Assembly (NCBI RefSeq): GCF_000321225.1
Contig: NW_004450324.1
Coordinates: forward strand, 2,135,920-2,199,919
Direction of reading: 5' to 3'
DNA: 64,000 bases
Source of the DNA: Odobenus rosmarus divergens
Lineage: Eukaryota > Chordata > Mammalia > Carnivora > Odobenidae
Shown: piece after piece, positions 43,385 through 56,499 of the stretch
Layout of the letters: each line of letters starts with the position of its first letter
Position numbering within the stretch: the first letter of the stretch is position 1
The notes under the pieces: generated by a model
What the model was told of the DNA's origin: nothing
Seen by the model: only the letters and a program-made list of their open reading frames with translations
Database searches by the model: none
Program-made: the position numbers and the translations under genes

Positions 43385-45779
43385 GACTATCAGACTGCAA
43401 GACCTAAAGAAAGCTGGATCACTCACCTTATGCAAATGCAAGCGTTGAGCCCAGTGGATTCAATGTTTTACTGGGAATTACAAAATAGAGGATTAACAGA
43501 GAACTGATTAGATTGCATTGTGAAATTCTATGCTGATTCATAATGCAAAAGCACAGTGATCAAGCTATAGTAGGAAGCACACTTCACCACTACAAGAAAA
43601 AAAAGGCCCCAATAATGTCTGTTAAAACCGTTTGACTCCTGGTTTCAGGCAAAGATTTTAAAAGGTTAATGTCTCCTTTATTGCAAACATATTACCACAG
43701 GGAAGAAAATATTGAATTTTTTAGGTCCACTATTCATAAATTAACTGTCCGATGATAAAAGCTACAAACTAGATCATTCACAGAAATTGGTAATTTTCTT
43801 AACTGCCCTTTAACAATGAAAGATGGATATGCATACAGCTTTAGAATGAAGTAAGTTAATTCTTTTGTTTATCCACAGGCGATCACCAACTCCCTAAGAA
43901 AGTCCCACTGTTAATGATTATATATAAAGACATTTTTATCAGCCTTCTCCCAGTAATGTCAGGAACTAAAGCAATTCATGAACAGGCCACTCGTTCCCTT
44001 TTTCAAATTAAACAATCTGTTAGATATTCTTTTCCACCAGAGAAGAAATATCATGAATTCTATTTCCCAGACTGCAAATGATTTTTGAGTCTTCTTGTCT
44101 GAAATGTCTCTGCTTAAACCTGACAAGGGGACAAAAACTTTCATCAGGCAAAGTCATCCTTCAGGTTAAAGTAGATGTGCTGCAGGAGCACAAGCCTGAT
44201 TTCCCACTGCAGCAATGCAATGTGAGAGAGAACAAGCAGATGGACAGTAGATGCTCATTTTGGAAACCACAAGTTTCAAACATTAAAAGATTAGGCTTTA
44301 TAGGTAAAGAAAACGGCCTCATGGTAAATTGCACATCTGTGATGCTCTCGTTAACTCATTTCCACAAAGCTTTAGCTTGTTTGACCAAGATGGAACTATG
44401 TGACCCAAGGGCACTCCTCTATCTCCAAATTTGCTCGGTACACTGAAATTCTCACAGAACCCCCTCTTACTGAGCACTGCAGGCCTACCCATTTCTTAAC
44501 TACAACTCCCTGGCAATGTCTATTTGCATCATAAATAATCTTCACATATATGTATTTCTACAGAAACCAGCTATCTTGCCAGGGCCTTAATGCAAAAATG
44601 ACTTTTCATGTGACTTTTCAAACAGTCTCAGATGTGAAACGCCAACATGCAGCCTGGATTTGGCCAGAAGGAGAATTCTGAGAAAATGAAAGAAAATGAT
44701 GAAGGGCCAGAAAGGACAGCTTGTTATAACTTAACAGGAATATGATATGTTATACCATAAAAAGCCCAGTTTTTAAAAACAAGCGTATTTTGAGATACTG
44801 TACAAATGCCTAGGATTATTCTATATAGGCAATACAATAGGTAAGTTCTTATATGGCAAACTAACAGACATAAAAATCAGGTGCTTAAGGTCTCAGCAGC
44901 AGGCTTTCTCTTTTTCTACAAATGAACCAGGAAGAGGATTTCCTAAAAACTTTTGCCCTGATGTTGGCTCTATGATCCTCAATATCTTACAGTTCACTTG
45001 GCTGGTGACACAGATTTTGGTCCCTAGATTCTGTCTTGATATCAGATGCGGTTTCCTCTTTGGTCTCTTTCTTAGCCATAGACACTTGTTTCGAACACAG
45101 GGATCTTCTCTGTCACCTCTATTCTGAGGTCTGGCCTGGTTCAGGATTAAACTTGCTAAAGAGGCAAACATTTTGGAATGATTACCACTACCATGTGTGG
45201 TTTTCATTTCCCACCTGAAATATGATTAGAAGAAACTTTGTGGTTATCAATATTTCACTATGGCCTGGAAATTCCTTCTTTGGGCGGGGGAACTTGTCAG
45301 TCTCAGAGGGCTATATATTGACATATTTGGATAGTGATACTGTATGTTTTGGAGCTGGTACCAGCACGCAGTTTTGACTATGAAATGGTAAATTGTTCCC
45401 TGGAAATAGAAATCCTCGAAAGTATGTAGAGATAGGCTTCTATAAAGAACATGCATTTTCCAATCCGCACAGGAGAAAGCTCACTACAGCCCATCATAAA
45501 AACAAGCCCATTGATTTTAAGTTGAAATTCTCATTATCTATACTCTGCCTACTTGTAACAAAGCATGCAATATGTCAACCTTTATGTGGTTAAATCTTTC
45601 CAAATAAACAAAAGACATCCATAGAAACAGGATCAATAGGTTGGTCTCTCTCATATGTAACCCTTATCCCAAATCATGAGTTAACATTAAAAGATCGTAC
45701 TATCTCCTTATTTTTCTAATATATATATTTTGCAAAAGTTTAGCATCCCCCCTCTTATGAGATAGTTCTCATCTATCTT
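43385..45779. other. Unique, high-complexity intergenic DNA
   Basis: The longest repeat-free stretch in this half of the window. A 122-codon plus frame (44078-44446) and a 104-codon minus frame (44893-45207) have no recognisable domain. I treat them as chance frames, although a real unknown exon cannot be excluded from sequence alone. Confidence 0.4.
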
Positions 45780-46097
45780 TAATTTGTCATTTCTCCTTCC
45801 CTTTAATTTCAACTATTTTGCTTGGCTTGTATTATCTATTTGTCTGTGGCAAATGGTGGTACCAGTCAGCCTCCAATGTCCTCTTTCCACATCTACTCCT
45901 CCATTATTTCCCTTGCTCATTTTCTTTGCACTTATTCCATTGTGATAAATATTATGGTTAGTCACTCAACACCTATTCCATTCCTGTTCTGTGGGAAAGC
46001 AAAAGTACGATGGGGGGCATTAACCTTATTGTGATTGGCCTTTGGGCATTCCATCCTCTTTGGCAGTAATTAGTTCAAGAACAGCATGTGACAAAAC
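45780..46097 (+). repeat. Ancient repeat, left part (family not assigned)
   Basis: 'gtgattggcctttgggcatt' and 'agttcaagaacagcatgtga' resemble a common old mammalian repeat. The order resumes after the inserted L1 (47.8 kb). Confidence 0.45.
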
Positions 46098-47737
46098 TAG
46101 AACAAATAGTACTAAAATTTGTGTGAAACCACAAAAGACCCAAAATACTCCAAGCAGTCTTGAGAAAGAAGAACAAAGCTGGAGATTAACACAGTTTCAG
46201 ATTTCAAGATATACTACAAAACTACACTAGCGAAAACACTATGGTACTGGCACAAACACAGATGCAAAGATCGATGGAACAGAATAGAAAGCCCAGAAAT
46301 AAATGGTCAATTAATCATTGAAAAAGGAGGCAAGAATATGCAATAGGAAAAAAACAGTCTCTTCAACAAATTGTATTGGAAAACCTCGACAGCTACAAGC
46401 AAAAGATTAAAACTGGACCACTTCTTTTACCATACACAAAATAAACTCAAAATGGATTAAGGACCTAAATGTGAGACCTGAAACCATAAAAATCTTAGAA
46501 GGGGTCACAGGCAGTAATTTCTTTGACATCGGCTGTAACATCTTTTTAGATATGTCTCCTCAAGCAAGGGAAACAAAAGCAAAAATAAGTAATTGGGACT
46601 ACATTAAAATTAAAAGCTTTTGCAAAGTGAGGAAAACCATCAACAAAACAAAAAAGCAACCGACTGAATAGAAGATATTTGCAAATGATATCTCTGATAA
46701 GGGGTTACTATCCAAAATATATAAAGAACTTATACAACTCAACACCAATAATAATAATAATATGATTAAAAAATGGACAGAAAACCTGAATAGACATTTT
46801 TCTAAAGAAGATATACAGATGGCCAAAAAACACATGAAAAGATGATCAACATCACTAATCATCAGAAAAATGCAAATCAAAACCACAATGAGATATCACC
46901 TTATGCATGTCACAATTGCTGAATTCAAAAAGATAAGAAAGAACAAGTGTTGGCAAGGATATGGAGAAAAAGAAACCCTCTTGCAGTGTTGGTGGGAATG
47001 CAAGCTGGTGTAGCCTCTGTGGAGTGGAGTATGGAGGTTCCTCAAAAAATCAAAAACAGAAATACTATATGATCCAATAATTATGCTATTGAGTATTTAC
47101 CCAAAGAAAAAGAAACACTAGTTCAAAAACATATATACACCTCTATTGCAGCATTATTTATAATAGCCAAGATGTGGAAAACCCAAATGTGCATCCATAG
47201 ATGAATGGATAAAGAAGATATATCTAAGTATATAATGGAATATTACTTAGACCATAAACAAAACAAGGATGAGACATTACCATTTACAACAACACAGATG
47301 GACCTAGAAGGTATTATGCTAAGTGAAATAAGTCAGTCAGAGAAAGACAAACATCATATGATTTCACTTATATGTGGAATCTAAAAAACAAAACAAAGGA
47401 ATACATAAACAAAAAGCAGAATCCAACCTATAAATACTGAGGACAAACTGAGGATTGTTAGAGGACAGAAGGATGGTGGGGTGGACAAATGGGTGAAGGG
47501 AAGTGGGAGGTACAGGCTTCCAGTCCAGTTATAGACTGAATAAGTTATGAAAAGCAAATAAGGGATGAAAAGCACAGCATAGGGAATATACTCAATGATA
47601 TTGTAATAGTGTTGTATGGGGACAGATGTTAGCTACACTTGTGGTGAGCATAGCATAAAGTATAAACTTGTTGAGTCACGATGTTGTACACCTGAAGGTA
47701 GTGTAACATTGTGTGTCAACTATATTCAAATATAAAG
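46098..47737 (+). mobile_element. 5'-truncated L1 (ORF2 C-terminal part and 3' UTR)
   Basis: Collinear with the last ~40% of ORF2: 'aaatttgtgtgaaaccacaa', 'actatggtactggcacaaac', 'gcaaaaataagtaattggga', the C-terminal Cys-rich region near 46940-47010 ('gaaccctcttgcagtg'-type text), and the 3' UTR 'ggaatctaaaaaacaaaac', 'gatattgtaatagtgttgta', 'aacattgtgtgtcaactata'. Broken by many stops. The flanking text gtgacaaaactagaac (46088) and gtgacacgataactgac (47790) may be a diverged TSD. Confidence 0.9.
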
Positions 47738-47739
47738 AG

Positions 47740-47770
<31 letters not shown>

Positions 47771-47780
47771 GAAAGAAAAC
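47738..47780. repeat. GAAA tetranucleotide repeat at L1 tail
   Basis: About ten gaaa units immediately after the L1 3' end, an expanded tail. Confidence 0.95.
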
Positions 47781-48130
47781 AAACAATGTGTGACACGATA
47801 ACTGACAATGAAGTACAGACAGATGTATGCTGGTGGCCTCTGAGAACATTCTCCCTATCTCTTACTAGAGAATAGTTGAAACTAAGCTATTTCTTCTTGA
47901 CTTTAACACAAAGTATATAGTAGCCATTAGAAGTCATTCTAAACCAAAGGGGAACCAGCCTCAGGACGAGTATAGTACTCTGGATAGCAGAGCAGAGAGC
48001 CCAGAAAAAATCTAGGACCTGAGGCCATTATCAAGCCCCTGGACCCACTCTATCTTCACTCTGCTTCCTTATTGTTTAAATCAGCTTGAGTTGGCTTTTC
48101 TGTTATTTGTCATCCAATGGACCCAAACCA
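47781..48130 (+). repeat. Ancient repeat, right part
   Basis: 'ggtggcctctgagaacattc', 'aggggaaccagcctcaggac' and 'gaaaaaatctaggacctga' continue the old repeat seen left of the L1. Confidence 0.5.
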
Positions 48131-48958
48131 ACACACTTTGATCTGTATATTACTAGCTGTAACAATAAAAACTATCACATTGGTAAATATAGTCCTCCAG
48201 TGGAGGCTAGGGTTTTATTTCTTCATAGTTTTCCTTTAAATCTAAGTCACAAAAAACACAGAAGAGACTAGATTATTATTGCTCTCTATGTCTAAACAGT
48301 TTGAATATCCAAAAACAGTTGTATGATCATGACAATTGGTCAGCTTCTGGTTAGGTTGACACTAACAAAGTAGGCAGTAGCCATGAAGTTATAAAGATAA
48401 GTAAGTCATGGATGCTTTACTCAAGAAGCAACATCTAGGATGAGAATGGACAACAGATACATCAATAAGTATATATTGCTCTAATGAACTACTCTAGGAT
48501 CCTTAGAAGCCAATCTCTTCACTGAGTCCTTGAGGGGCTTTCCTCTGCTATGTGAGACCAAATCCATGTAGCTTACAGAGGATTACTTTTACTTATGGAA
48601 GAGATTCTGGAATAATGGTAATGATGTTAGGGGGCAGTTCTTAATCTCAAGATTATGGTCCTTTAAATCTACTTCTATCATAGATATGGGCTGTGTTCAT
48701 ATTTAACATCCTTGGGGCCATTAGGACTACTTCAAATCCAGTATTCTGGGATTAAGACCATTTCTTGTCTATGGATCTGAACACTGTCTAAAATTCTTAA
48801 AGGCTTAAAATTCAAAGATAGTAATTTTCAGACCATTTGAATTAAATGTGCCTTTATTCAACTAGTTACCTTTCCTATCTATCTTTTTATATGTATGTAT
48901 AATTAAACATATACAAATACTACCTGACTAATACACAACTCTGCAGAGAATCAGAACA
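48131..48958. other. Unique intergenic DNA
   Basis: No gene or recognised repeat. Confidence 0.5.
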
Positions 48959-49535
48959 TGTCATCCCCAAATATGCTACTTTGGTATATCGATTATTTTG
49001 AGCTGTAGGTGATTGAAAAATAGCAGATTTATGAAAGGCTCTCTGACCTCTCCTTTTCTACCTAAAGACAGGGCACAAATTTCCTATGAAAAATATGCCC
49101 TCCCTGTACCTGAAGGGGAAAACATTCTTATCACCAGAGATGGGAAGTTGATATCAAGAGGAAGCTGTATAAACAAACCTACTAAAATAATCCTTATTTT
49201 CCATTATTTCCCCCATATATTTGCAAGTCACTTTCCCACAACTTACTGCCCCAGCTCAAACCCCATTTTCCATTGTCTTGTCACATCTCCACAACCTACT
49301 GTTCTTTCTTAAAATGGCATATAAACTCTCAGGCCTACCTACTTCTTTGGGTATTCATTTCTTACACATGAAGTCTTCTGTGTACATGTAAAAATATTAA
49401 TGAATACAATTTGCATGCTTTTCTCCTGCCAATCCATCCATCTTTTGTCAGTCTAAATAGTAGGCCCAGTCATAGAACTTAAGATAGCAGAGGGGAAAAA
49501 AATCTTTCCTCCACTATACCTCTCAGTTTACCACA
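48959..49535 (+). mobile_element. Probable old endogenous retrovirus LTR, solo
   Basis: LTR-like order: 'aaatatgctactttggtat', 'ctctctgacctctccttttc', 'aatggcatataaactctcag', a decayed poly(A) region 'atgaatacaatttgcatgct' and a U5-like 'tctcctgccaatccatccat', 'cttttgtcagtctaa', 'gcagaggggaaaaaaatc'. It can be bounded TGTCATCC...CCACA, but no clear TSD is visible. No retroviral coding sequence is present. Subfamily not assigned. Confidence 0.5.
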
Positions 49536-50299
49536 ATGATTGCTCTTTGTAAATCTAGAAGATTCTCTTAAAAACCTGATGTTTCTATATTTCAAATCAA
49601 AACAACTGGGAAATTTATGTAAATAAGAAATCATTCTGGTCATTTGAGATTTAATGTAGTCCTCTAAATATCAGATTTGATGATTTGTTTTCTATTACAT
49701 TTGATGTTTCCCATCACGTCAACAGTGTAAAGATTGGAAAGAAAAGTAAATATGTGACTTAAATATTTGATCAGCACCTCTTACAGTTTTCTCTTCCTTA
49801 TTACTTAATGCCAAATGAATAGTTTAATAGTAATATTCACAGTAAATTCAAAATCAGTTTAAGACATATGAAGAATTTGGAAGGGAATATGTTACATAAT
49901 CATTGGCAGATTAAACATGCACATACAATTTAGATATCTAAGTTATTAAAACACCCTAATTTAAAAGCAGAAGTTCAGCCTCAAATACAAGTTTCAACCC
50001 TCTAAGGTAATTAAGTCATCTTATAACTCTAATGTCAAATTAATTTAAGTCTCAACAAATAATAAGCTATATTATAGGCCAAATATGCCAGATAAATATT
50101 ATGAAAAAAAACCCAAACCTTTAAATGCCTCCCATGGGGAAAAATAACTTCCCAATACCTATTTACAAAGCAACTTCCTCCCCTCTTAGTTATCCATTTA
50201 CATTTGTTTAATTTTGATGGATGAAAAGCCAGTGTTGTTAACTTCTCTTTCTTTTGTCTCAGGTAGCAGGCAATCATAATATTAACAATTTATATATTT
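49536..50299. other. Unique AT-rich DNA
   Basis: No gene or repeat. An 80-codon minus frame (50035-50277) has no recognisable motif. Confidence 0.5.
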
Positions 50300-50870
50300 T
50301 GCTACACCTTATTTAATTTACATGGGCAGTTAGACATATCAGCATGTTAGAATGCCTTCTTTTCATAATTTTGTCTATGGGAACGCTGTTGCATAAATCG
50401 TCTGCACTAGAGGTAGCCATGGGTGAAATGGCCTTTCTTATTAAATGTCACAAGATTTAATGTCACAGTATAATTGGGATGGAAGGATAATTGCACTAAG
50501 CTCAACATGTCTTTTTCTGCTAACATATTATTAATCCACAGGAGTGTTAAAATATGTTTAATAAAGGCCCCATTCACATGGAAATTGTTGGCACTTGCTA
50601 AAAATTACACTATTTCTTGGCTCAGCCCTAAGAATTTCTAGTGGAATTCACAGCAAGTTTGATTTTCAAGTGAAATTATAATAGGAATCCGCACTAAAAA
50701 AAATTCAACATTTGCCCTTAAAGTATATTTTTTAGGGGATTAAAAATGGTCTTTTGCTTGAAGCACTAATGCAGTCTAGTATTACACTGGCAGTGCTGTA
50801 GTTCGTGTTTAACAAGTGCTTTGAAAGAAGATCTGTTTGGATCTGTTCTTCGGTTTGTTACTATTTCTCC
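50300..50870. promoter_or_regulatory. Candidate conserved non-coding element
   Basis: About 570 bases of non-repetitive, high-complexity sequence. It has many short motifs (ttaataaaggccccattcac, attattaatcc, caaatgaa-type A/T sites) and an interrupted palindrome CACTGGCAGTG (50785-50795). It has the texture of vertebrate enhancer DNA, but this is only an impression. Confidence 0.3.
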
Positions 50871-50873
50871 TGC

Positions 50874-50903
50874 CTACACACACACACACACACACACACA
50901 CAC
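50874..50903. repeat. CA dinucleotide repeat
   Basis: About fourteen uninterrupted CA units. Confidence 0.97.
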
Positions 50904-51165
50904 CCCTCAGCACAAAGCTAAGTTACATCACTGAGTACTAGCCTCCTTTGCAGTAAGGTAGGGTCATATGACTGAGCTCTGACTAATGACTGTGGGCAGA
51001 AGCCATGAAAACCTGTTCCACAATTCTGTATGGTCTCTTCTATTCTACCTACATGAAACAGAAGACCTAGGACAAGACTCCAAAACCTGGCTGAATATCC
51101 ATACTGACCTATGAGTGAGAAAAAAAAACTATACTGTTACATTTCTGAGAATATAGGAGTGATTG
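50904..51165 (+). repeat. Ancient repeat, family not assigned
   Basis: 'gtcatatgactgagctctga', 'gggcagaagccatgaaaacc' and 'actgacctatgagtgagaaa' followed by 'actgttacatttctgag' follow the order of a common old LTR/MaLR-like repeat. Confidence 0.4.
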
Positions 51166-52444
51166 CAATGCAGTTAGATCGTCCTGACTCTCTTGTTTAT
51201 TTCTTCTTTCTTTCCTTATTCTTTCCTTTTAAAACGTTTCTACAAAGGATAAAATCTACTTACTGAAGAAGGAAGGGAGAAAATCATCTTTTAATATCCC
51301 ATGTTTTGTTAACATTCAGTCAATGACCTTAAGCTACTTAACTTTGTTGGGCTTCACATTCTCAATCATTAACCCAAGGATATATACTCAAGCATTTCAT
51401 AAAATCATAATCTACAGGACTTTTTGCAGGCAAACCCCTCCATCTCTATGTCTTCATGTAGGATCTGTCTCCTCAATGCTACAAACTATATGAGAATTTT
51501 AATTATTTTTAATGGAGCTTATGGTAAAAGAGTCTGTACCGTTATTCCAGAGTTCAATCTGGCCTTTATAATACCGTTCTTGGTGAAATTTACTTGTAAT
51601 GAGTCTAACCACTCATAACAGTCATTTTAACACATTTGTATTTGTCTTACTTTCAATAGAGCGTAATTCTTCCTATAGGTGAGAAAATTTTGATTTCCCC
51701 AACCTTTGCTTTTCTAGGCTAAACTAAAGCACACTGGCCTTTTAATCTTTCCTTACAAATGAGTCTCAAAATTTCAAGCAGTTCTAACTTTTCTATCTTT
51801 TTTTCATAACCGACAGTCACATAATTGATCTGTTTGGTGGAAAAGTAAACTGAAACAGAAAAGAAATCCATCCACCCAGCTGTTTATACAGATGAAACTA
51901 CTTTTGATTGCATGTCCCTTTTTTTTTCAAATAGTTTTTATAACCTAAAAGAACAGAATCTGAAATGGACAGAATACTCAAGGAAAACTGTAATAAATGC
52001 GCTTAAGGGAATAATTTTTTATGGGTTTAAAGTGTTAGGTGTCTATGTATATTTTACAGTACAATTCGTTTGGATTTAATTTAGTTGTAATAATAGTTAC
52101 TTTCATTTCAGCTAGGCACATTCCCCTTAGGATTCTATCTATTAAGTGTATTTGATCAGGCCAGAACTGGACATGATTGAAAAACTTAGAGGCATATTTC
52201 CCCTAATCTCTCTTTGTGACTATCCAAGTGTAAGAAATTAAAAAACACTCATTTATTTGTAAGAACCAGGAGAAGCAAAGTGAGCTAGTATAGAAAATTG
52301 TACCATGGAAATTTTTAGACCATTTAATCAACTTTATAGGCTAAAAATAAAATCTTAATAATTTTAAGATAACAGGAATGGGGGAGGGAACTCAACCAAC
52401 AGTTTAGGATCCACTACTAGAGTAACATAACTTACCTAATAAAA
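51166..52444. other. Unique AT-rich DNA
   Basis: No gene or recognised repeat. A 64-codon frame at 51424-51618 has no motif. Confidence 0.5.
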
Positions 52445-53010
52445 GCATAAGCATGGTTGTGGTGAACTAAAGATGGCTATACATTCTTCAGTACTCCTCC
52501 CATCTAACAATAGACTCTGTTTCTTCCCACCTTGAATATGAGCCTTTTCTGAGACTTGCTTTGATCAAAGGAATGCAGCCGTAATGTTGCTATATAACTT
52601 CCAAAGCTGGGCCTTAAGAGATATGCAGCTTTCACTCTCATGCTGGGAATATTCCTTCTTTGAACACAAGCACCAAGCCATGAGAAGCCCAAGCCACATA
52701 CAAAAGCCATGTGGAGAAGACCCAAGGCACTTGAGTTGACAGTCTCATGTCTGCTACTGGTCAGTAAGTACTATGCACCAACCATGTGAGTGAGCCATCT
52801 TGGATGCTCTAGGCCAGTCAGACCTCCAGGTAACTGCAGTCCTAGGCAATACTACACAGAAAAGAATAACCACCCAGTTGTGCCTGGTCAACCCACAGAC
52901 TCAAGAGATAATAGTTTTATTTTCTTAAGCCAAAAAATTCTAAATTAAGCCACTAAGTTCTTAAGTTTTCGATAGTTTGTTACACAGCAATAGACAGCCA
53001 AAAGAGTGTT
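52445..53010 (+). mobile_element. MLT1-type (ERVL-MaLR) LTR
   Basis: Clear MaLR LTR order: 'tgtttcttcccaccttgaat', 'agccatgtggagaagaccc', 'accatgtgagtgagccatct', 'cagtcagacctccaggtaac', 'accacccagttgtgcctggt', 'agagataatagttttattt', 'aagccactaagttcttaagt' and 'gttacacagcaatagacagc' at the end. A non-coding solo LTR. The 73-codon minus frame inside is a shadow. Confidence 0.88.
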
Positions 53011-54769
53011 CGATAAATGGAGCAATTATTATTATTTTTCTCCAATGATGAGGGAAAACAGCAGATGCCAGTAGTTCATTGTTCTACTTAAAAACTTTAA
53101 GGTCAATATATCCTGTACTGCCAATTAGTGTCAAAGCATTGGGGAAATAAAAAGTAGGTGCTTTGCCAAAAAAAAAAAAAAGAAAAGAAAATTTCACTTA
53201 TATAGAAGACTTGTAGAAGAATAGTGTTTTCTTTCCATTGTACTCTTCACTGTAGTGTAAATCCTCACATTTTATCACACACCTGTGAGTTCTTAAATGA
53301 CTAAAAACCATAGGACAGAGAATATGCTTTTCCTAAAATCAGATATCACAGTCTGCTTAAAAGGTGCAGCTCTCAAAGACTCACTCATTGTTCTTTGCCT
53401 CTGACCTCCCAACATGTACATTCTGTTTGCTTCCCTGCTCTTTGTCACATCTATCTTTGTGGACATCATGGACCTAGCACCTATCTTGTTTATCTGCCAC
53501 CATTTCTTACTTTTATAGACTTTCTGTACCTTCTTTATAGTAGTTTTTAAACTTCTCCTTATGCTTACTATGTCTCTCTCTCCCCCCACCCTTGACCTTG
53601 ACTAGTTATCTCCCTAGAGCTATTATATCTAATGGAGACTACTTTTAGATTTCCAGTCTTGGCCTTTCTTGTCCTATGCTGAATCATTGTTGCTATGCCC
53701 AGTGAAGCACTAGACATGGTATTATCTTAATTGCAGGTATATAAATACACAATGTCTTCTTTCCCCAGGACACAAATGAATGAAAATTATAGTAATCTAC
53801 AAAACAAAATGGTTATGTGATTCTAGGTAAATTTCCTAATAGAGGTGATAGTATCAAAATATATAACTGTATATTCAGTGAGGAGTCATATTTTTTGCTT
53901 TCATTATATAACTAAGCTCCTGAATCCCTTGAAAGTTTCTACTTCTAGGGGAGCAAATTCTTTCCATCTTTGGTGGGTTTTGTAATCAAATACAATAACA
54001 TGGGGGCAGCTGAGCAATTATTATGACATGCTTGACATCAGTACATCAGTACATGCTTGACATCAGTACATCCTGTTTTAGGGAGCCACCTTTCCTTTAC
54101 CAAAAGAGGCCACAACCAATTTAGGAACAGAGTATTTATTATGTATTTACAATGTGAAGAAAATGCTTATTGTAGATTATAATGACTTAAGATTTTACTA
54201 TGAATAATACATTTTGTTCAGGAAATTTCTTCTTAAACATAGTAATTATTTTAATTATTTCTTCTTTGGCAATTTTTCTATTGAAAGTTTCTCATTGTAT
54301 TGTTATAATTGAGATAACTCAAACCACAAAAATTTGAAATTATTCAAAATTGCAGCAATTTTCATCTATGTGGATTTGAAAATTTTTTTTCTTTTAAAAA
54401 CTTCATTTTGAAGAAATGTTTTACATATTTACTCCTTAGCTATGTGTTTCTTGGCTGCCTCGATCTACCTCCATCTATATGGTAGCAATCTTTTGTATTC
54501 CACAAGAGTAGATCTCCTAGCGAGGACAATTCAGACTGCAAGGAAAGTGGGGATTCACATTGAGATCCAGAAAGCCAAGAAGTAAATATCACACGTAGAA
54601 GCAACTGGCTGTCAAATATGGACTTGAACAAGGAGGTAGAGAAAGCAATTCTAACAACTTGTTAGTAGCATGGGTAGAAATATTTAGATGACTACCATGT
54701 AAGGATCACAGGCATGGTGGGAGGGGCTGCCTAATGAGGTTCCTTTCATTTTTACATTTGTGTAGTCAT
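53011..54769. other. Unique AT-rich DNA
   Basis: No supported gene. A 98-codon minus frame (53293-53589) has no recognisable domain. An A-run is at 53168-53181. A 25-bp tandem duplication is listed separately. Confidence 0.45.
54026..54072. repeat. 25-bp-period tandem duplication
   Basis: acatgcttgacatcagtaca(tc) at 54026-54047 and again at 54051-54072. Confidence 0.95.
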
Positions 54770-54890
54770 GTTCAATTACAAAGAATTTCCACATCCTTTA
54801 TCTCATTCAGTTCTTACAAAAAACACAGGATGTAGGCTGGTATAGTAATGTTTTTCCCTTTTTCACCTTTGGGAAACAGGTTCCAAAAAG
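54770..54890 (-). repeat. MIR-like remnant
   Basis: 'ctttatctcattcagttctt', 'cacctttgggaaacaggttc' in antisense MIR order. Weak. Confidence 0.4.
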
Positions 54891-56499
54891 TGCAGACTTT
54901 CCTAATATTATTAATTTCATTAGGAGGTAATCAAAGACATCTAATAAGACAGAGTTGTCATTACTTGTGTCTTCTGACTGCTGGGCTCAGGTCCTTGACT
55001 GTATCATTCTGTGGCTCAAATTGTGAGATACATAAAGTTGTGAGTAGTAATAGATGAAGTTTAGAAATCACATGAAAGATCACATCTTTCCAATGCTAAG
55101 GAAGAACTAGAATTGGTTATCTTAATAGGATGTATGTTCAGTAAATACTTCTTTATTAAAATCTTTATGATATATGCACTGAAAACTATATCTGTGTAGA
55201 ATTCCTGTTTACTGTCATGAGGAAAGCTAAAGAAGCTTTCTAAACAGGAAATCTGTCAATAGTACCATTTCATTTGGTCATGCTAACTATTGACTAATGT
55301 GGTGACCTCACTCATGTGGGTGTGGTGCACAGCCAAACAAGAATGATTCTTGCTTAAAGAATATTATACAAGAGGTGCTGCTTACCTTATCTGCCCTACT
55401 TTGAGGAGCTATCATTTGGGACCTTCCCGCCCAGACAATCACCTCTAAAAATACATGTTTTTTTTGGATTTTGTGATGGCAACAGAAAAACTGAGGTGAA
55501 CAAATGATTACTATGGGCTGCAAATTACAGTAAAGGGTTAAATATAATTTGAGTCTACAACAAACTATAGGTAACATGTCTATGGTTAGAGTAAAATATT
55601 CTCTAGAAATTATGGAAACATTTAAAGAAATGTACTCAAAAGAAATATTTGTCATCAAGACTAGTATTAGTATTTGCTTTTATCCTTGATCATTGATCTA
55701 CTTTTTTCTTGTCCTGAGCCTAGACTGATCTATAGAAGAAGACTATTTCCTTATATCAAGACTTTTAACACAAATGGCAGATTATCCAGAAATTCTTTGT
55801 TTCTCAGTTTGCAGTTATTTGAAAAGAGAGTCTTAGCCATATTTCTAAAGTGGTTTTCTTTCCATAAATATGCTTTACAAATTGCCCCTGATTAGTTGTT
55901 GATTACTATGGAACTCTCCATTTGTGTGGCACTGCAGTTCTGCCTCTCTGTACGCTCTCTTTGCTGGGAGCTCATTTAGCTCTGAAAATGCTAGCCGTGG
56001 CCTCTGTAAACTGCTCTTTCTCCAATCTGCCTGCTATCTTTTACTCAGCTGCTTCAAGGTCCTACAGCAATTGGAAGAGCTTTCTTAGTTCCTGGCTATT
56101 TTCAAGAAAGTAGAGTAATTTTCAGATCAATCTGCGATAAAAAATAATCTGCCTCAGTTGCAGATACTCTATGCCAGTGTTTTTTAAATTGTGGTTAGAG
56201 ACCACCAGGTCCTGAAACCTGAATAGAATATGAATCTGTGATGGAGATTTTTGTTTGTAACTGATAACTGAGTTTTGATATAAGACATATTTCTTAGATC
56301 ATGATTTTAAAAACTTTGAAAATTACTCTTCTTTGTTATTTAATGTATAAAAGTAAGTATCAACTATTGGCAGGTATTTGAGATTTTACTTTTAAGCTTT
56401 TCATGCTCACTGTGGGGTATATCTATATTGAAGTGAACCACTGAAACAATTACATAAGCATTGTGAAGAAAATTCTTTTATTTGTCACTGGTCAAAGAC
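54891..56499. other. Unique AT-rich DNA
   Basis: A 116-codon minus frame (55308-55658) and two plus frames (55674-55895, 55922-56113) have no known motif and no gene context. Treated as chance. Confidence 0.45.

Noticed and set aside
44078..44446. 122-codon plus-strand frame in unique DNA
   Set aside because: No recognisable motif, low-complexity or membrane feature. Without homology it is indistinguishable from a chance frame.
55308..55658. 116-codon minus-strand frame
   Set aside because: No motif and no gene context. A single long frame in 64 kb on six frames is expected by chance.
56155..56335. MER5-like DNA transposon (gtgttttttaaattgtggtt ... gaaaattactc)
   Set aside because: Only the ends vaguely resemble the family and the interior does not; too weak to list.
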